This document shows positions 18,527 to 28,678 of a stretch of DNA of 64,000 nucleotides, piece after piece (position 1 is the first letter of the stretch; the number at the start of each line of letters is the position of its first letter). Under the pieces are notes generated by a model. The model was not told the origin of the DNA, did not search any database, and saw only the letters and a program-made list of their open reading frames with translations. The position numbers and the translations under genes were made by a program. Origin of the DNA: Gemmatimonadaceae bacterium (GTDB taxonomy: Bacteria > Gemmatimonadota > Gemmatimonadetes > Gemmatimonadales > Gemmatimonadaceae); contig JADLCY010000001.1 in NCBI GenBank assembly GCA_020846935.1, positions 868,001-932,000 of the forward strand, given 5' to 3'.

Positions 18527-19255
18527 TCAACCCGCGGAGTTTGGCGCCGCCGCCGGATCAATCAGCAGCAGGGCGCGCCGCGCGCCCCGAAACACCGCGG
18601 CAGCCGGCACATCACCCTGAGGGTCGAGCGTGCGGCGCACCGCGTCTCGCTTGGAGGTACCGAACGCGGCAAGCACGGTGAGCGAGGCGCCGGTGAGCAC
18701 CGGCAGCGTGAGCGAGAGACGCTGCGGCGGTGTTTTTGGCGCATCGTGCTCCATGACAACACTCGCCGAGGTCGCGCGCGCGACTGCGTGCCCGGGGAAG
18801 AGCGACGCCACATGGCCGTCTTCGCCGATACCCAACAGGACGATGTCGAGCACGGGCGGGCGGCCGGCGACCCGCGTCAGCGTCTCCTCATACACCACCG
18901 GTGCGTCTTCGCCCAGCTCCACGGGCATGCGGTGCAGCATCGCGCCTGCCAGGTGCGCAAAGGCCGGCAGCGCGCGCAACGCCGACCAGTTGGACCTGGG
19001 GTCGCCCGCCGGCACCACGCGCTCGTCGCATTGTACGAGGTGCGCGCGATCCCACGGGAGCGCCGCCTCGGCCAGGGCAGGCACCAGCAGCTCGAGCACC
19101 GAGCCCCCGGGCACGGCGATCGTCCAGGCCCCGCGCGTGGCAAGAGCATGTGCACACACGGTCGCCGCCTCTCGCACGAGCATCCGCGCGAGCGCAGCCG
19201 CGTCCGCCACGTGAACGCGAGGGTCGGGCACTCCGGGTGAACTTGTGTGCATCAT
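18527..19255 (-). CDS. pgl: 6-phosphogluconolactonase
   Basis: Hydrolyses 6-phosphogluconolactone, the second step of the oxidative pentose phosphate pathway; cytoplasmic, 242 residues. Motifs: AVPGGSVLELLVPAL (substrate phosphate loop), QCDERVVPAGDPRSNW, DIVLLGIGEDGHVASLFPG (catalytic His region) and RLSLTLPVL. The gene is divergent from gnd with only 74 bases between the start codons, so the two transcripts share a control region. It starts with two adjacent ATG codons; the upstream one is used here. Confidence 0.93.
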   Translation of the reverse strand: MMHTSSPGVPDPRVHVADAAALARMLVREAATVCAHALATRGAWTIAVPGGSVLELLVPALAEAALPWDRAHLVQCDERVVPAGDPRSNWSALRALPAFAHLAGAMLHRMPVELGEDAPVVYEETLTRVAGRPPVLDIVLLGIGEDGHVASLFPGHAVARATSASVVMEHDAPKTPPQRLSLTLPVLTGASLTVLAAFGTSKRDAVRRTLDPQGDVPAAAVFRGARRALLLIDPAAAPNSAG

Positions 19256-19329
19256 GCCACCTTGTACGTTAGCCTCGCGGCGCCGCTCGCGCCGCGGCGC
19301 GCACGCACCACTCTTTCACGGGACACGCG

Positions 19330-20346
19330 ATGGACCTCGGCATGGTCGGTCTGGGGCGCATGGGCGCCAACATGGTTCGGCGCCTCATGAAGGACGGGCA
19401 TCGCTGCGTGGCGTACGATCGCGCCGCCGACGCCGTGGCGACACTGGCCGCCGAGGGCGCCGTCGGTGCGGCGTCACCGGCAGCGCTCGCCGCAGCACTT
19501 CCGTCGCCGCGCTTCGTGTGGCTCATGGTGCCCGCGGCGATCGTCGACCGTGCCATCGACGACCTCCTGCCGCATCTGGCACCGGACGACACGATCATCG
19601 ACGGCGGCAACTCGCGCTTCCACGACGACATCACGCGGGCCAGGCGGCTGGGCTCGGCCGGCATTCACTATGTAGACTGCGGCACCAGCGGCGGCGTATT
19701 CGGGCTCGACCGGGGCTACTGCCTCATGATCGGTGGCGAGGCCGACGTCGTGCAGCGGCTGCGCCCGATCTTCGAGACGCTCGCGCCCGGAGCGCACGCG
19801 GCTCCCCCAACCGCGGGTCGCACGCGCACCGACTCCACGGCGGACCACGGCTTTCTGCATTGTGGCCCTGCCGGCGCGGGCCACTTCGTGAAGATGATCC
19901 ACAATGCGATCGAATACGGCATGATGCAGGCGTATGCCGAGGGCTTCAACCTGCTGCGTCACGCGGGGGCGGGCCGACACGAGCGCGCCATCGACGCCGA
20001 GACCACGCCGCTCGATCACCCCGAGTACTACCGATACGATTTCGACGTTGGCGAGATCGCCGAACTGTGGCGGCGCGGCAGCGTGATCCCGTCGTGGCTC
20101 CTGGACCTGGCGACGCAGGCTCTCGCCGACGACCCGGCGCTCGCCGGCTACCAGGGCCGCGTCTCCGACTCCGGCGAGGGGCGGTGGACGCTCGCCGCAG
20201 CAAACGACCTCGGCGTACCGATCCACGTACTGGCTGGCGCGCTCTTCGAGCGCTTCACCTCGCGAGGTGAAGCCGACTACGCCAACAAGATGCTCTCCGC
20301 GCTTCGTCATCAGTTCGGTGGCCACGTGGAGAGGCCGCACGCATGA
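19330..20346 (+). CDS. gnd: 6-phosphogluconate dehydrogenase (decarboxylating), short bacterial type
   Basis: Oxidatively decarboxylates 6-phosphogluconate to ribulose 5-phosphate. At 338 residues it is the short form of the family, lacking the long C-terminal repeat of the E. coli enzyme (about 468). The N-terminal Rossmann motif is [20 protein letters not shown]. Further motifs are [52 protein letters not shown] (with catalytic Lys) and the C-terminal [13 protein letters not shown]. Cofactor preference is not certain from sequence. The stop overlaps the zwf start (ATGA). Confidence 0.94.
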   Translation: MDLGMVGLGRMGANMVRRLMKDGHRCVAYDRAADAVATLAAEGAVGAASPAALAAALPSPRFVWLMVPAAIVDRAIDDLLPHLAPDDTIIDGGNSRFHDDITRARRLGSAGIHYVDCGTSGGVFGLDRGYCLMIGGEADVVQRLRPIFETLAPGAHAAPPTAGRTRTDSTADHGFLHCGPAGAGHFVKMIHNAIEYGMMQAYAEGFNLLRHAGAGRHERAIDAETTPLDHPEYYRYDFDVGEIAELWRRGSVIPSWLLDLATQALADDPALAGYQGRVSDSGEGRWTLAAANDLGVPIHVLAGALFERFTSRGEADYANKMLSALRHQFGGHVERPHA

Positions 20347-21719
20347 ACGGCGCGCGCTCCGACGCCCTCGTCTTCTTCGGAATCACTGGCGACCTCGCGT
20401 ACAGGAAGATCTTCCCGGCCCTGTACGCGATGGCGCGACGGGGAGTACTCGACCTCCCGGTGGTCGGCGTCGCGTCCACCGACATGTCCCGGGAGCAACT
20501 CGTCGCGCGCGCGCACGCGTCGCTCACCGACGCGAAGGTGTCGATCGACGAGAAAGCGTTTGCCGCGCTCGCCTCCCGGCTCGCATACGTGCGGGGCAAC
20601 TACCTCGAGTCCGAGACCTACGGCCGGATCCGGCAGGCGCTCGGCGCAAGTCGACAACCGCTGTTCTACCTCGCGATTCCACCCTCGCTGTTCACCACAG
20701 TGGTGGAGGGCCTCGCGACGTCGGATTGCACGTCACGCGGGCGCGTGATTCTCGAGAAGCCGTTCGGACGCGACCTTGGGTCCGCCATGGCGCTCAACGC
20801 CACGCTGCACGCGCGCTTCGACGAGTCGTCGATCTTCCGCATCGATCACTACCTGGGAAAGGAAGCGGTGCAGAATCTGCTCTACTTCCGCTTCGCCAAC
20901 GCGTTCTTCGAACCGGTCTGGAACCGGAACTACGTGGAGAACGTGCAGATCACGATGGCCGAATCGTTCGGCGTGGCGGGACGCGGGAAGTTCTACGAAG
21001 AAGCCGGCGTGGTGCGTGACGTGATCCAGAACCACCTGCTCCAGGTCGTTGGGTTTCTCGCCATGGAGCCGCCGAGCAGCGCGTATCCGGAAGCGATCCG
21101 CGACGAACAGGCCAAGGTGTTGCGCAGCATCCGGCCCCTCGACCCGGCAACCGCGGTGCTTGGTCAGTTCGAGGGCTATCGTGAGGCCGCAGGCGTGGCC
21201 CCGGACTCACGCGTGCCCACCTTTGGGGCCGTGCGCGTCGAGGTCGACTCGTGGCGCTGGGCGGGCGTTCCGTTCTACATCCGCGCGGGCAAGTCGCTCG
21301 CCGTGACCGCAACCGAGGTTTATGTGGAACTCAAGGCGCCGCCGCAGGTGGTGTTCAACGAAGCGGAGCCGGCGATGGGCAACTACGTGCGATTCCGGCT
21401 CGGTCCCGACGTGGCGATCGCGTTAGGCGCGAGCGCCAAGGTGCCCGGTGAAGGCATGGCGGGCACGCCTATCGAGCTCTCGATGACGCGCCAGAAGACG
21501 TCGGACGAGATGGACGCCTACGAGCGTCTGCTCGGCGACGCCATGCAGGGCGAGCCGACGCTCTTTGCGCGTCAGGACGCGGTGGAGGCGGCGTGGCGCA
21601 TCGTCGATCCCCTGCTCCATGTCGACCGCCTCCCGACCTCGTACCCCGTCGGCAGTTGGGGCCCTGCTGAAGCGCCGGCCCTCGTTGCCGGTGTCGGCGG
21701 ATGGATCGATCCGCGATGA
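20343..21719 (+). CDS. zwf: Glucose-6-phosphate 1-dehydrogenase
   Basis: First enzyme of the oxidative pentose phosphate pathway, 458 residues. Nucleotide-binding [16 protein letters not shown] sits at 13-28, [15 protein letters not shown] near 138, the active-site signature [13 protein letters not shown] near 165, and [13 protein letters not shown] near 310; all are canonical. It overlaps gnd at its start and the downstream kinase at its stop, each by ATGA, so the three proteins are made from one coupled message. It contains a TTA codon within the GCGTTAGGC 9-mer at 21420-21428. Confidence 0.96.
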   Translation: MNGARSDALVFFGITGDLAYRKIFPALYAMARRGVLDLPVVGVASTDMSREQLVARAHASLTDAKVSIDEKAFAALASRLAYVRGNYLESETYGRIRQALGASRQPLFYLAIPPSLFTTVVEGLATSDCTSRGRVILEKPFGRDLGSAMALNATLHARFDESSIFRIDHYLGKEAVQNLLYFRFANAFFEPVWNRNYVENVQITMAESFGVAGRGKFYEEAGVVRDVIQNHLLQVVGFLAMEPPSSAYPEAIRDEQAKVLRSIRPLDPATAVLGQFEGYREAAGVAPDSRVPTFGAVRVEVDSWRWAGVPFYIRAGKSLAVTATEVYVELKAPPQVVFNEAEPAMGNYVRFRLGPDVAIALGASAKVPGEGMAGTPIELSMTRQKTSDEMDAYERLLGDAMQGEPTLFARQDAVEAAWRIVDPLLHVDRLPTSYPVGSWGPAEAPALVAGVGGWIDPR

Positions 21720-22405
21720 CCGCGCGACGCCAACGGGGCGGGCCACGCCGCATCCTCGTCGTCGACGTCGGTGGCACCCACGTCAAGGTTGCCATTGCCG
21801 GCGAGCGCCGCGTGCTCAAGCTGCCGTCGGGCCCCTCGCTCACGCCGGCGCAGATGGTGAAGTCCGTTCGCGCAGGAACGGCGGATTGGCGATACGACGT
21901 CGTCACCATTGGCTACCCCGGGCCCGTGCGCGACGGACAACCGATCCGCAATCCGCACAACCTTGGCCGAGGCTGGACGCGGTTCGCGTACGAGGAGGCC
22001 TTCGAACATCCCGTCCGTCTGGTGAACGATGCCGCGATGCAGGCCATCGGGAGCTATCGCGGCCGGCGCATGCTGTTTCTCGGCCTTGGCACGGGACTCG
22101 GCTCGGCGACCGTAGACGCCACCAGCGTGCAACCGCTCGAACTGGCGCACCTGCCCTATCGGGAGGGAAAGAGCTACGAGGACTACCTTGGCGTACGCGG
22201 CCTCCAGCGACTCGGCGCCCGCAAGTGGAAGCGCCACGTGCACCACGTCACGGAGATCCTTCGCGTCGCCTTGCTTTGCGACTACGTCGTGCTCGGCGGA
22301 GGCAACGTGAAGCGGCTGGACGAACTCCCTCCTCACGCCGTGCGTGGCAGCAACCTCCTTGCGTTCCGCGGCGGTGAGCGCGTGTGGACGACGTGGCATC
22401 AATGA
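21716..22405 (+). CDS. ROK-family kinase, probable (polyphosphate) glucokinase
   Basis: 229 residues from the ATG that overlaps the zwf stop (an ATG at 21701 is possible but would overlap more). The phosphate-binding motif [16 protein letters not shown] is near residue 10; the sugar-binding region includes [39 protein letters not shown] and [12 protein letters not shown]. This matches ROK-like polyphosphate/ATP glucokinases (PpgK type), though the phosphate donor cannot be read. Coupled to zwf and gnd, it would make the glucose 6-phosphate that zwf uses. Confidence 0.82.
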   Translation: MTARRQRGGPRRILVVDVGGTHVKVAIAGERRVLKLPSGPSLTPAQMVKSVRAGTADWRYDVVTIGYPGPVRDGQPIRNPHNLGRGWTRFAYEEAFEHPVRLVNDAAMQAIGSYRGRRMLFLGLGTGLGSATVDATSVQPLELAHLPYREGKSYEDYLGVRGLQRLGARKWKRHVHHVTEILRVALLCDYVVLGGGNVKRLDELPPHAVRGSNLLAFRGGERVWTTWHQ

Positions 22406-22538
22406 CTGGGGCGGAGGCGTAGTACCCAACGAAGGAGCACCGGACAGCGGTGGAGACGCGGGAGGCTTCGTTCTCGCGCTCGTTCCGTCGCCGGCTGGGC
22501 ATGGAACGCGTAGATTCGGGCAACTCTTCCCCCGCCAG

Positions 22539-22985
22539 ATGCGCCAAGCCCTGCTGCACGCCTTTGCATTCGTCCTGGCAGCTTCGTCCAGCGCCAGCAC
22601 GGTCCAGGCCCAGGCCGACAAGCCGTTCACCGTCGACTATTACTACAGGATCAAGTGGGGCCACACGGCGGAGTGGATGGATCTCTACAAGCGGAACCAC
22701 TTCCCGATCCTGCAGCGACAGCAGGAGATGGGACGCATCGTGTCGATGTCGGCGGTGACTCCGGTCTATCATGCCGGCGAAGCCGATCGCTGGGACCTGC
22801 GGTTCACCATCGTGTGGAAGAACGCCGACGTGGCGCACGACGACTTCGACTCCTCGACGATCGCGAAGGCGCTCTATCCTGATCAGGCAAAGTTCCTGAA
22901 GGAGGAGCAGCGTCGGTTCGAGCTGCTGTTGCAGCACATGGACGTGCCGGTGGTGGCCGAGAACCTGGCGGGCTGGAAGCGATAG
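22539..22985 (+). CDS. Small exported protein, ferredoxin-like (NIPSNAP/ABM-like) fold suspected
   Basis: 148 residues from ATG 22539, chosen because it starts a clean signal peptide (ALLHAFAFVLAASSSASTVQAQ). The mature part reads YYYRIKWGHTAEWMDLYKRN, then FPILQRQQEMGRIVSMSAVTPVY and WDLRFTIVWKNADVAHDD, a beta-alpha-beta arrangement like the dimeric alpha-beta barrel families. The same pattern appears twice in the protein at 27642-28403, so the two are probably distant paralogues. Function unknown. Confidence 0.75.
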   Translation: MRQALLHAFAFVLAASSSASTVQAQADKPFTVDYYYRIKWGHTAEWMDLYKRNHFPILQRQQEMGRIVSMSAVTPVYHAGEADRWDLRFTIVWKNADVAHDDFDSSTIAKALYPDQAKFLKEEQRRFELLLQHMDVPVVAENLAGWKR

Positions 22986-23113
22986 GCGGGCCGGGCGTCG
23001 CGGGATGAGCGCGCGCCGTGCGCGGTCGCTCGACCTGACCTTTCAGGGGCCCAGGGCTAGTTTTCGCCCCTCGGCCGCGTCCGGCGGCCGGGCCCTCCGT
23101 CGAGTCTCCGTCC

Positions 23114-26100
23114 ATGCGACCTGTCCGCACCCTCGCGTTCGCCTTCACCGCACTTTCCCTCGGCGCATCCCTCGCGAGTGCCCAGCGCACTCGACCTGCG
23201 GCACCGCAGCAGGCGGTGGGCGCGCCGGCCTACGACCCCACGCTCTACACCGCACCGTCGGCGACGTCGGCGCGGTTCAAATCGCTGCGATGGCGCAACG
23301 TGGGCCCGATCCGCGGCGGCCGAGTGGTGGCCGTCGCCGGCGACCCCACGCGTCCGTTCGTGTTCTACCACGGCAGCGTGAACGGCGGCGTGTGGAAGAC
23401 CACGAACGGTGGCCAATCGTGGAACAACGTCACCGACGGAACGACCGACATTTCATCGGTAGGCGCCATTGCCGCCGCGCCGTCGGACCCCAACGTGATC
23501 TACGTCGGCACCGGCGAGTCGCAGCTGCGCGAAGACCTCACCTTCGGCACCGGCGTCTACCGTTCCACCGACGCCGGCCAGACGTGGAAGCACCTCGGCC
23601 TCACCGACACGCACCAGATCACCGACGTGGTGATCGACCCGCGCAACCCCGATCGCGTGTTCGTGTCAGCGATTGGCCACGCGTTCGGACCGAATGCGGA
23701 GCGCGGCGTGTTCCGCACGACGGACGGTGGCAAGTCGTGGGCCAAGGTCCTGTTCATCAATGATTCGACCGGCGCCAACGACCTGTCGATGGACCCGAGC
23801 AACCCGCGCATCATCTACGCGTCGTTCTGGAAGTTCCAGCGCACACCCTGGTCCATGAACGCCGGTGGCGGCCGAAGCGGCATCTGGAAGACGGCGGACG
23901 GTGGGGACACGTGGACCGAGATCACGTTCAATCCGGGCATTCCGCGCACGCCACTCGGCAAGATCGGCCTCGACGTGTCGCCGGCCAACCCGCGCCGCAT
24001 CTACGCCAGCATCGAGGCGCCGGACTCGTCAGGCGGCATCTTCCGCTCCGACGACGCCGGCGACACGTGGCAGCGCATGAACACCGACCCGCGCTTCTGG
24101 GTGCGCGCCTGGTACTACTCCGCGGTCACCGCTGACCCGACGGACGAGAACACGGTGTACGTGATGAACCTGCAGGTCATGCGATCCATCGACGGCGGCA
24201 AGACGTTCACCGTGGTGCGCGTCCCGCATGGCGACACGCACCCGCTGTGGATCGACCCGAAGGACAACCGTCGCATGATCAACGGCAACGACGGTGGCGC
24301 GCAGGTGTCGTTCGACCAGGGCGCGACATGGTCAACCATGTACAACCAGCCCACGGCGCAGTTCTACCACGTCACGACGGACAACCAATGGCCGTATCGC
24401 ATCTACGGTGCGCAACAGGACAACTCGGCGGTGTCGGTGATGTCGCGCTCTGACGATGGCAGCATCGGGGAGCGGGACTACTACTCCGTTGCCGGTTGCG
24501 AGAACGCCACGGTCGCCGTGGATCCGCGCGATCCGATGATCACCTATGGCGGCTGCTACATGGGCTCCTTTTCGCGCTACGACCATCGGACGCGGCAGGA
24601 GCGCGACATCTCGGTTGGCCTGCGCAACTTTGACGGGTGGGGCGCGAAAGACGTGCCGCACCGCTTTCAATGGACGTTTCCGGTGCTCATCTCGCCGCAC
24701 GACCCGAAGACGCTGTACGTGACGTCGCAGCACGTCTGGCGTTCGACGACCGAGGGCGCGAGCTGGGAGCGCATTTCTCCCGACCTCACCACGGCGGATC
24801 CAAAGACGCTCGAACGCACCGGTGGCCCGATCCACGGTGAGATGACCGGCGCCGAGTGGTACGCGACGATCTACGCGTTCATGGAGTCGCCGCGACAGAA
24901 GGGTGTGCTGTGGGCCGGGTCCGATGACGGAAAGGTGCATGTATCGCGGGACAACGGCACGACCTGGCAGGACGTGACCCCGCCGGGCTACGGGCGACTC
25001 ACGCGCACGGCGCATATCGATCCGTCGCCGCACGACCCTGCCGTGGCCTACATCGCCGCCAACCGCTATCAGCAGGACGACTTTGCGCCGTCGTTGTGGA
25101 AGACGGCGGACTATGGGCGGACCTGGACGAAGATTGTCCGGGGCCTGCCGGCCAACGCCTACTCACGTGTGGTGCGTGAAGACCCGAAGCGGCGCGGACT
25201 GTTGTACAGTGGCAGTGAGCTCGGCGTGCACGTGTCGTTCGACGACGGCGCGACATGGGAGCCGTTGCAGCTCAACCTTCCGCGCGTCAGCGTCCGCGAC
25301 CTCAAAGTTCATGACAATGACCTGATCGCCGCCACGCACGGCCGGGCGTTCTGGGTGATCGACGACCTCTCGCCCCTGCGTCAGTTGGCCGACAGCGTCA
25401 CGTCGAAGCGCATGCACCTGTTCCAGCCCGCAACCGCCGTCCGCTGGCGCGGTGGCTCGCGCGGCATCAACACCGCCGGGGCCAACCCGGCCGGAGGCGC
25501 CTACATCGACTACTGGTTCGCCGCCAAGCCGACCGCAAAGGTGACACTCCAGTTTCTCGATGGCTCCGGCAAGGTGCTCCGGTCGTTCGACAGTGAAGGC
25601 AAGGCCGATACGGCCATGGGCGCCAGGGACTCCCTGGCCCGCCGCGCTGACGCGACTCGCGCCGACAGTCTCGCCTACATGCCGGGAACGGACAAGGTGC
25701 CGGCCCGGGCCGGCGGCAACCGTTTCGCCTGGAACCTGCAGGTCGAAGATGCGAAGAAGATGGACAACACGGTGATCGACGAGGGGCACCTTGGTGGACC
25801 TATGGTGCCACCGGGCCAGTACACCGCACGACTCATCGCCGGCTCCGACACGCTGACGCACCACTTCGAGGTCATCGCCGATCCGCGCATCGCCGCCATC
25901 ACCACCACCGCGGACCTCCAGGCGCAATACGCCGCCGCGCTGCGGGTGCAGGAGCGCATCAACGAGATCGTGGAGAACACGCAGCGCACCGAAGACATCC
26001 AGAAGCAGATCGACGGCAAGGTGCAGCAGACGAAGGACCAGGCCTACGCCGCTCGCGTCGACAGTGCGGCGAAGGCGGTGCGTGGTCGGTTCGAGTCGGT

Positions 26101-26386
26101 GCGCGAGGAACTCTACGAAATCGCCTGCCACGTCGACCAGTGTACGCTCGACCAGCCGGTCAAGCTCTACAACTGGTTCATCACGCTCAACGCGCAGGTG
26201 CAGCAAGGCGACTTTGCGCCCACCAGGCAGCACGGCGAGATCTACGACCAGCTCAACACCAAGCTCCAGGTGCAGCTGCAACGACTGCAGCGGCTGGAGG
26301 CCGAAGACCTGGCCGCATTCAACCGATTGCTGCAGGAGCTCGGCGTCCCGAACGTGTTTGTAGCGCCCCGAAAGCCGATCTCCTGA
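23114..26386 (+). CDS. Large exported BNR/VPS10-type beta-propeller protein
   Basis: 1,090 residues with a signal peptide (TLAFAFTALSLGASLASAQ). The region from about 55 to 760 is a long series of sortilin/BNR repeats of the form S-x-D-x-G-x-T-W, for example YRSTDAGQTWKHLG, FRTTDGGKSWAKVL, WKTADGGDTWTEI, VSFDQGATW, VSRDNGTTWQDV and WKTADYGRTWTKI. A C-terminal Ig-like/fibronectin-like stretch follows, and then a helical tail (about 930-1070). Such proteins are often labelled glycosyl hydrolase because of sialidase-type repeats, but no catalytic site is apparent. It is likely periplasmic or secreted and expanded in this type of bacterium. It ends at a hairpin terminator. Confidence 0.9.
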   Translation: MRPVRTLAFAFTALSLGASLASAQRTRPAAPQQAVGAPAYDPTLYTAPSATSARFKSLRWRNVGPIRGGRVVAVAGDPTRPFVFYHGSVNGGVWKTTNGGQSWNNVTDGTTDISSVGAIAAAPSDPNVIYVGTGESQLREDLTFGTGVYRSTDAGQTWKHLGLTDTHQITDVVIDPRNPDRVFVSAIGHAFGPNAERGVFRTTDGGKSWAKVLFINDSTGANDLSMDPSNPRIIYASFWKFQRTPWSMNAGGGRSGIWKTADGGDTWTEITFNPGIPRTPLGKIGLDVSPANPRRIYASIEAPDSSGGIFRSDDAGDTWQRMNTDPRFWVRAWYYSAVTADPTDENTVYVMNLQVMRSIDGGKTFTVVRVPHGDTHPLWIDPKDNRRMINGNDGGAQVSFDQGATWSTMYNQPTAQFYHVTTDNQWPYRIYGAQQDNSAVSVMSRSDDGSIGERDYYSVAGCENATVAVDPRDPMITYGGCYMGSFSRYDHRTRQERDISVGLRNFDGWGAKDVPHRFQWTFPVLISPHDPKTLYVTSQHVWRSTTEGASWERISPDLTTADPKTLERTGGPIHGEMTGAEWYATIYAFMESPRQKGVLWAGSDDGKVHVSRDNGTTWQDVTPPGYGRLTRTAHIDPSPHDPAVAYIAANRYQQDDFAPSLWKTADYGRTWTKIVRGLPANAYSRVVREDPKRRGLLYSGSELGVHVSFDDGATWEPLQLNLPRVSVRDLKVHDNDLIAATHGRAFWVIDDLSPLRQLADSVTSKRMHLFQPATAVRWRGGSRGINTAGANPAGGAYIDYWFAAKPTAKVTLQFLDGSGKVLRSFDSEGKADTAMGARDSLARRADATRADSLAYMPGTDKVPARAGGNRFAWNLQVEDAKKMDNTVIDEGHLGGPMVPPGQYTARLIAGSDTLTHHFEVIADPRIAAITTTADLQAQYAAALRVQERINEIVENTQRTEDIQKQIDGKVQQTKDQAYAARVDSAAKAVRGRFESVREELYEIACHVDQCTLDQPVKLYNWFITLNAQVQQGDFAPTRQHGEIYDQLNTKLQVQLQRLQRLEAEDLAAFNRLLQELGVPNVFVAPRKPIS

Positions 26387-26429
26387 CGGCGGCGCCCCCG
26401 ATCCTGCGCCTGCGGTCGCGCGGGGCGTG

Positions 26430-26459
26430 CGACGTCCGGATGCATTCTTCCGGACGTCG
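26430..26459. terminator. Hairpin between convergent genes
   Basis: Perfect 11-bp stem CGACGTCCGGA / TCCGGACGTCG with an 8-base loop, between the stops of the BNR/VPS10 gene (+) and the epimerase gene (-). There is no clear T-run on either side. Confidence 0.65.
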
Positions 26460-26468
26460 GCGCCGGGA

Positions 26469-27446
26469 TCACCCGATCGCTGCGAGCACCGAATCCTCCC
26501 ATGAGAAATCGGGGCGTGGCCGCTGCTGGCGCTGGTACCATTCGTAGGTTCTGGCCAGCCCCTCGTCCATTGGCGTCAGTTCGAGCCCCAGGCCCATGCG
26601 CACGAGATCGGCGCGTACGGTGATCGGGGGGACGTCGAGGTACGCGCCAAAGTAGTACGGCGGCTGGAACAGCTGGCCACCGAGCGCGAGCAGTTGCTCG
26701 CGCGGGACGAACACCAGTTTCGGCGCGCGGCCAGCGGCGCGGCCAAGCGCCTCCACGAACTCGCGCTGCGTGATGGGCGGGTAGTTTGCCAGGTTCACGC
26801 CGCACCCGAGGACCGCGTCACTCGCTGATGCGAGCACTGCCGCGCGCGCCACATCACGAGCATACACCCACTGCATCGTCGCCCGCCCATCGTCGGGCAC
26901 GAGGATCGGGCGGCCGGCCACGAGCCGATCCCAGAAAAACGCCTCGCGCTCGAACGGATTGTTCTCGCCGTAGACGAACGCCGGACGCAGCGTGGTCACG
27001 GGGATCGCGCGATCCCGGTGCAGCGCGAAGAGGGCGCGCTCGCTGTCAGCCTTGTGCGCGGCATACGGATTCGGAACGTCCGAAGGCACGAGCGGCGCGT
27101 CTTCGTCGTGGTCGCCGCCCGGCGGGTACACGGCCACGCTCGATGTGAACACGTAGCGCGCGAGCCCCTGTGCCGCGGCAGTCGCGGCCGCGCTCACCTG
27201 ATCGGCGGTCGTGCCACGCTGCCAGTCGTAGACCATGTCGTAGACGACGTCGAACTGGCGCCCTTCGAGTGCGGTCCGCACGGCAACGATGTCGTTGCGA
27301 TCGCACCGGATCTCGTCGACGCGCGGCCCGAACGGCGTGCCGTGCCCGCGGTGCATGATGACCACGTCATCACCGCGCTCGAGGAGCAGATCCACGAGCG
27401 CGCGGCCCATGAAGAGGGTACCACCGATCACGAGTGCGCGCGCCAT
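26469..27446 (-). CDS. NAD-dependent epimerase/dehydratase (extended SDR)
   Basis: Short-chain dehydrogenase/reductase of the extended type, 325 residues. The N-terminal nucleotide motif is VIGGTLFMGRALVDLLLERG. The active site shows a Ser region (FTSSVAVYP) and Y-A-A-H-K near residue 130. Downstream are TTLRPAFVYGENNPFERE and MQWVYARDVARA. The layout resembles nucleotide-sugar epimerases and mRNA-binding/CSP41-like SDRs. Substrate unknown. It is convergent with the BNR/VPS10 gene and has no close partner upstream. Confidence 0.88.
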   Translation of the reverse strand: MARALVIGGTLFMGRALVDLLLERGDDVVIMHRGHGTPFGPRVDEIRCDRNDIVAVRTALEGRQFDVVYDMVYDWQRGTTADQVSAAATAAAQGLARYVFTSSVAVYPPGGDHDEDAPLVPSDVPNPYAAHKADSERALFALHRDRAIPVTTLRPAFVYGENNPFEREAFFWDRLVAGRPILVPDDGRATMQWVYARDVARAAVLASASDAVLGCGVNLANYPPITQREFVEALGRAAGRAPKLVFVPREQLLALGGQLFQPPYYFGAYLDVPPITVRADLVRMGLGLELTPMDEGLARTYEWYQRQQRPRPDFSWEDSVLAAIG

Positions 27447-27641
27447 TGGATGCTGAGGGTGTGAGCCGTGACAGAATACACGATCGGTCCACCGCCACCA
27501 GAGGCGATCCGTCGCATCGGGCGGCGCTCACCCGTGGGCGGAGCGCAAGAGCAGGGCGCCAAGGCGTGCGGCCGCGCGTGCCGGCTCGCGATCGCCGCGA
27601 ACGCGCCGGGGGCGCATCGGCCCACGGCGCGCGCGTCAGTC

Positions 27642-28403
27642 CTAGTAGCTCAAGTCGGCGACTCGCCGACGTATGTCGACTCTCACCGGCGTCGAGTAGA
27701 GCGCATTCTTTGCATTGATCGCTGTAGCCGCCTGGGCACCCAGTACCTGGGTGATGGGGTCGCCAGCCTGCAGCTCCGCAAACGTGTTGTGGTACGTCAC
27801 GACGGTGAACTCCCCGCTTGCCGCGCCGGCGCCCCGCACGGCAACGGTGGAGCCAGCGATCTTGCCAGCGGCCTTTGCCTTCTGCATCGCGGGCAGCACT
27901 TCGGCTCGGTGCCAGGCAAGGTACTCAGGCATCTTCCCGGGCAGGATCTTGCGAAGGACCACACGCCACACCAGCGCAGGACCGGGGTCGATGGTCAGGC
28001 TATCCTGCCGGTTGGTCATGTAGGACGCCTGGGTCAGGATGCACCGACGGAGCTTGGCGTTGAGTTGGGCCGCGCCTTCGGCGCCGAGCGCGCGAACGAG
28101 CGGCGCATCGCCATCCATGGCCGCCCAGGTCGGGAATGGCGTCAGGATGAAGTACTCGAACGCATTGCCAACCTGTGTCGCCAGCGTGATGCGCGACGCA
28201 ATGCCAGCCTTCTTCTGCGCCGGAATCACTTCCGTTCGCGGCAACGTCATCCACTCGGTCACCATCTCCGGCTTGAGCCGGACCACCTGCACGTATGAAC
28301 GCGTCGTGGCGGGCGCCTGCGCCCGCGTGGCGTTCGGCGCCATGGCAGTGGCTACCAGCGTGACGGATGTGGCCACCAGCACGGCGGGGTACGTGGCTCT
28401 CAT
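27642..28403 (-). CDS. Exported protein with two ferredoxin-like repeats, function unknown
   Basis: 253 residues with an N-terminal signal (LVATSVTLVATAMAPNATRAQ). Two similar halves can be seen: VQVVRLKPEMVTEWMTL followed by VIPAQKKAGIASR, and WRVVLRKILPGKMPEYLAW followed by VLPAMQKAKAAGKI. This is an internal duplication of the same fold seen once in the protein at 22539-22985. The repeat at 28428-28484 lies directly upstream of its start. No enzymatic motif is visible. Confidence 0.8.
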   Translation of the reverse strand: MRATYPAVLVATSVTLVATAMAPNATRAQAPATTRSYVQVVRLKPEMVTEWMTLPRTEVIPAQKKAGIASRITLATQVGNAFEYFILTPFPTWAAMDGDAPLVRALGAEGAAQLNAKLRRCILTQASYMTNRQDSLTIDPGPALVWRVVLRKILPGKMPEYLAWHRAEVLPAMQKAKAAGKIAGSTVAVRGAGAASGEFTVVTYHNTFAELQAGDPITQVLGAQAATAINAKNALYSTPVRVDIRRRVADLSY

Positions 28404-28427
28404 GGGACACCTCGGGAGGGGGGAGGA

Positions 28428-28484
28428 GTCGAGGGCGAGGCGGCGCTGTGGCTGCCTTGCCTACCTGCCAAAGGCAGGTTGCAG
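28428..28484. repeat. Dispersed intergenic repeat, copy 1 (contains ACCTGCC-AAA-GGCAGGT hairpin)
   Basis: Shares GTCGAGGGCGAGGCG and, after 6-7 variable bases, GGCTGCCT and CCTACCTGCCAAAGGCAGGT with the copy at 30532-30587, same orientation. Weaker similarity continues for about 15 bases to the right. The core is a 7-bp inverted repeat with a 3-base loop. Confidence 0.75.
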
Positions 28485-28678
28485 GAGAATCGACCGCCTT
28501 CCAAGCCGCACCGCAAGGGACAATCCGCCGGCCGCCCTCAATGCATCGCGGGTCCAAGCGTCCCGCGCTCTCGCGCCACACCGCTGGCAGGTCTCGGCAC
28601 GCAGCGGTATGCAAGGCGAAGTTGGCGCAGGTCCGAGGGTACAACGCCGCCGCTGGCGCGGCCGCGCGGCTGGACGAG

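Noticed and set aside
28484-28678. Continuation of the IS1182 transposase beyond its stub
   Set aside because: The frame stays open but the residues (Arg/Gly/Pro-rich) do not resemble the transposase; the similarity ends near 28679.
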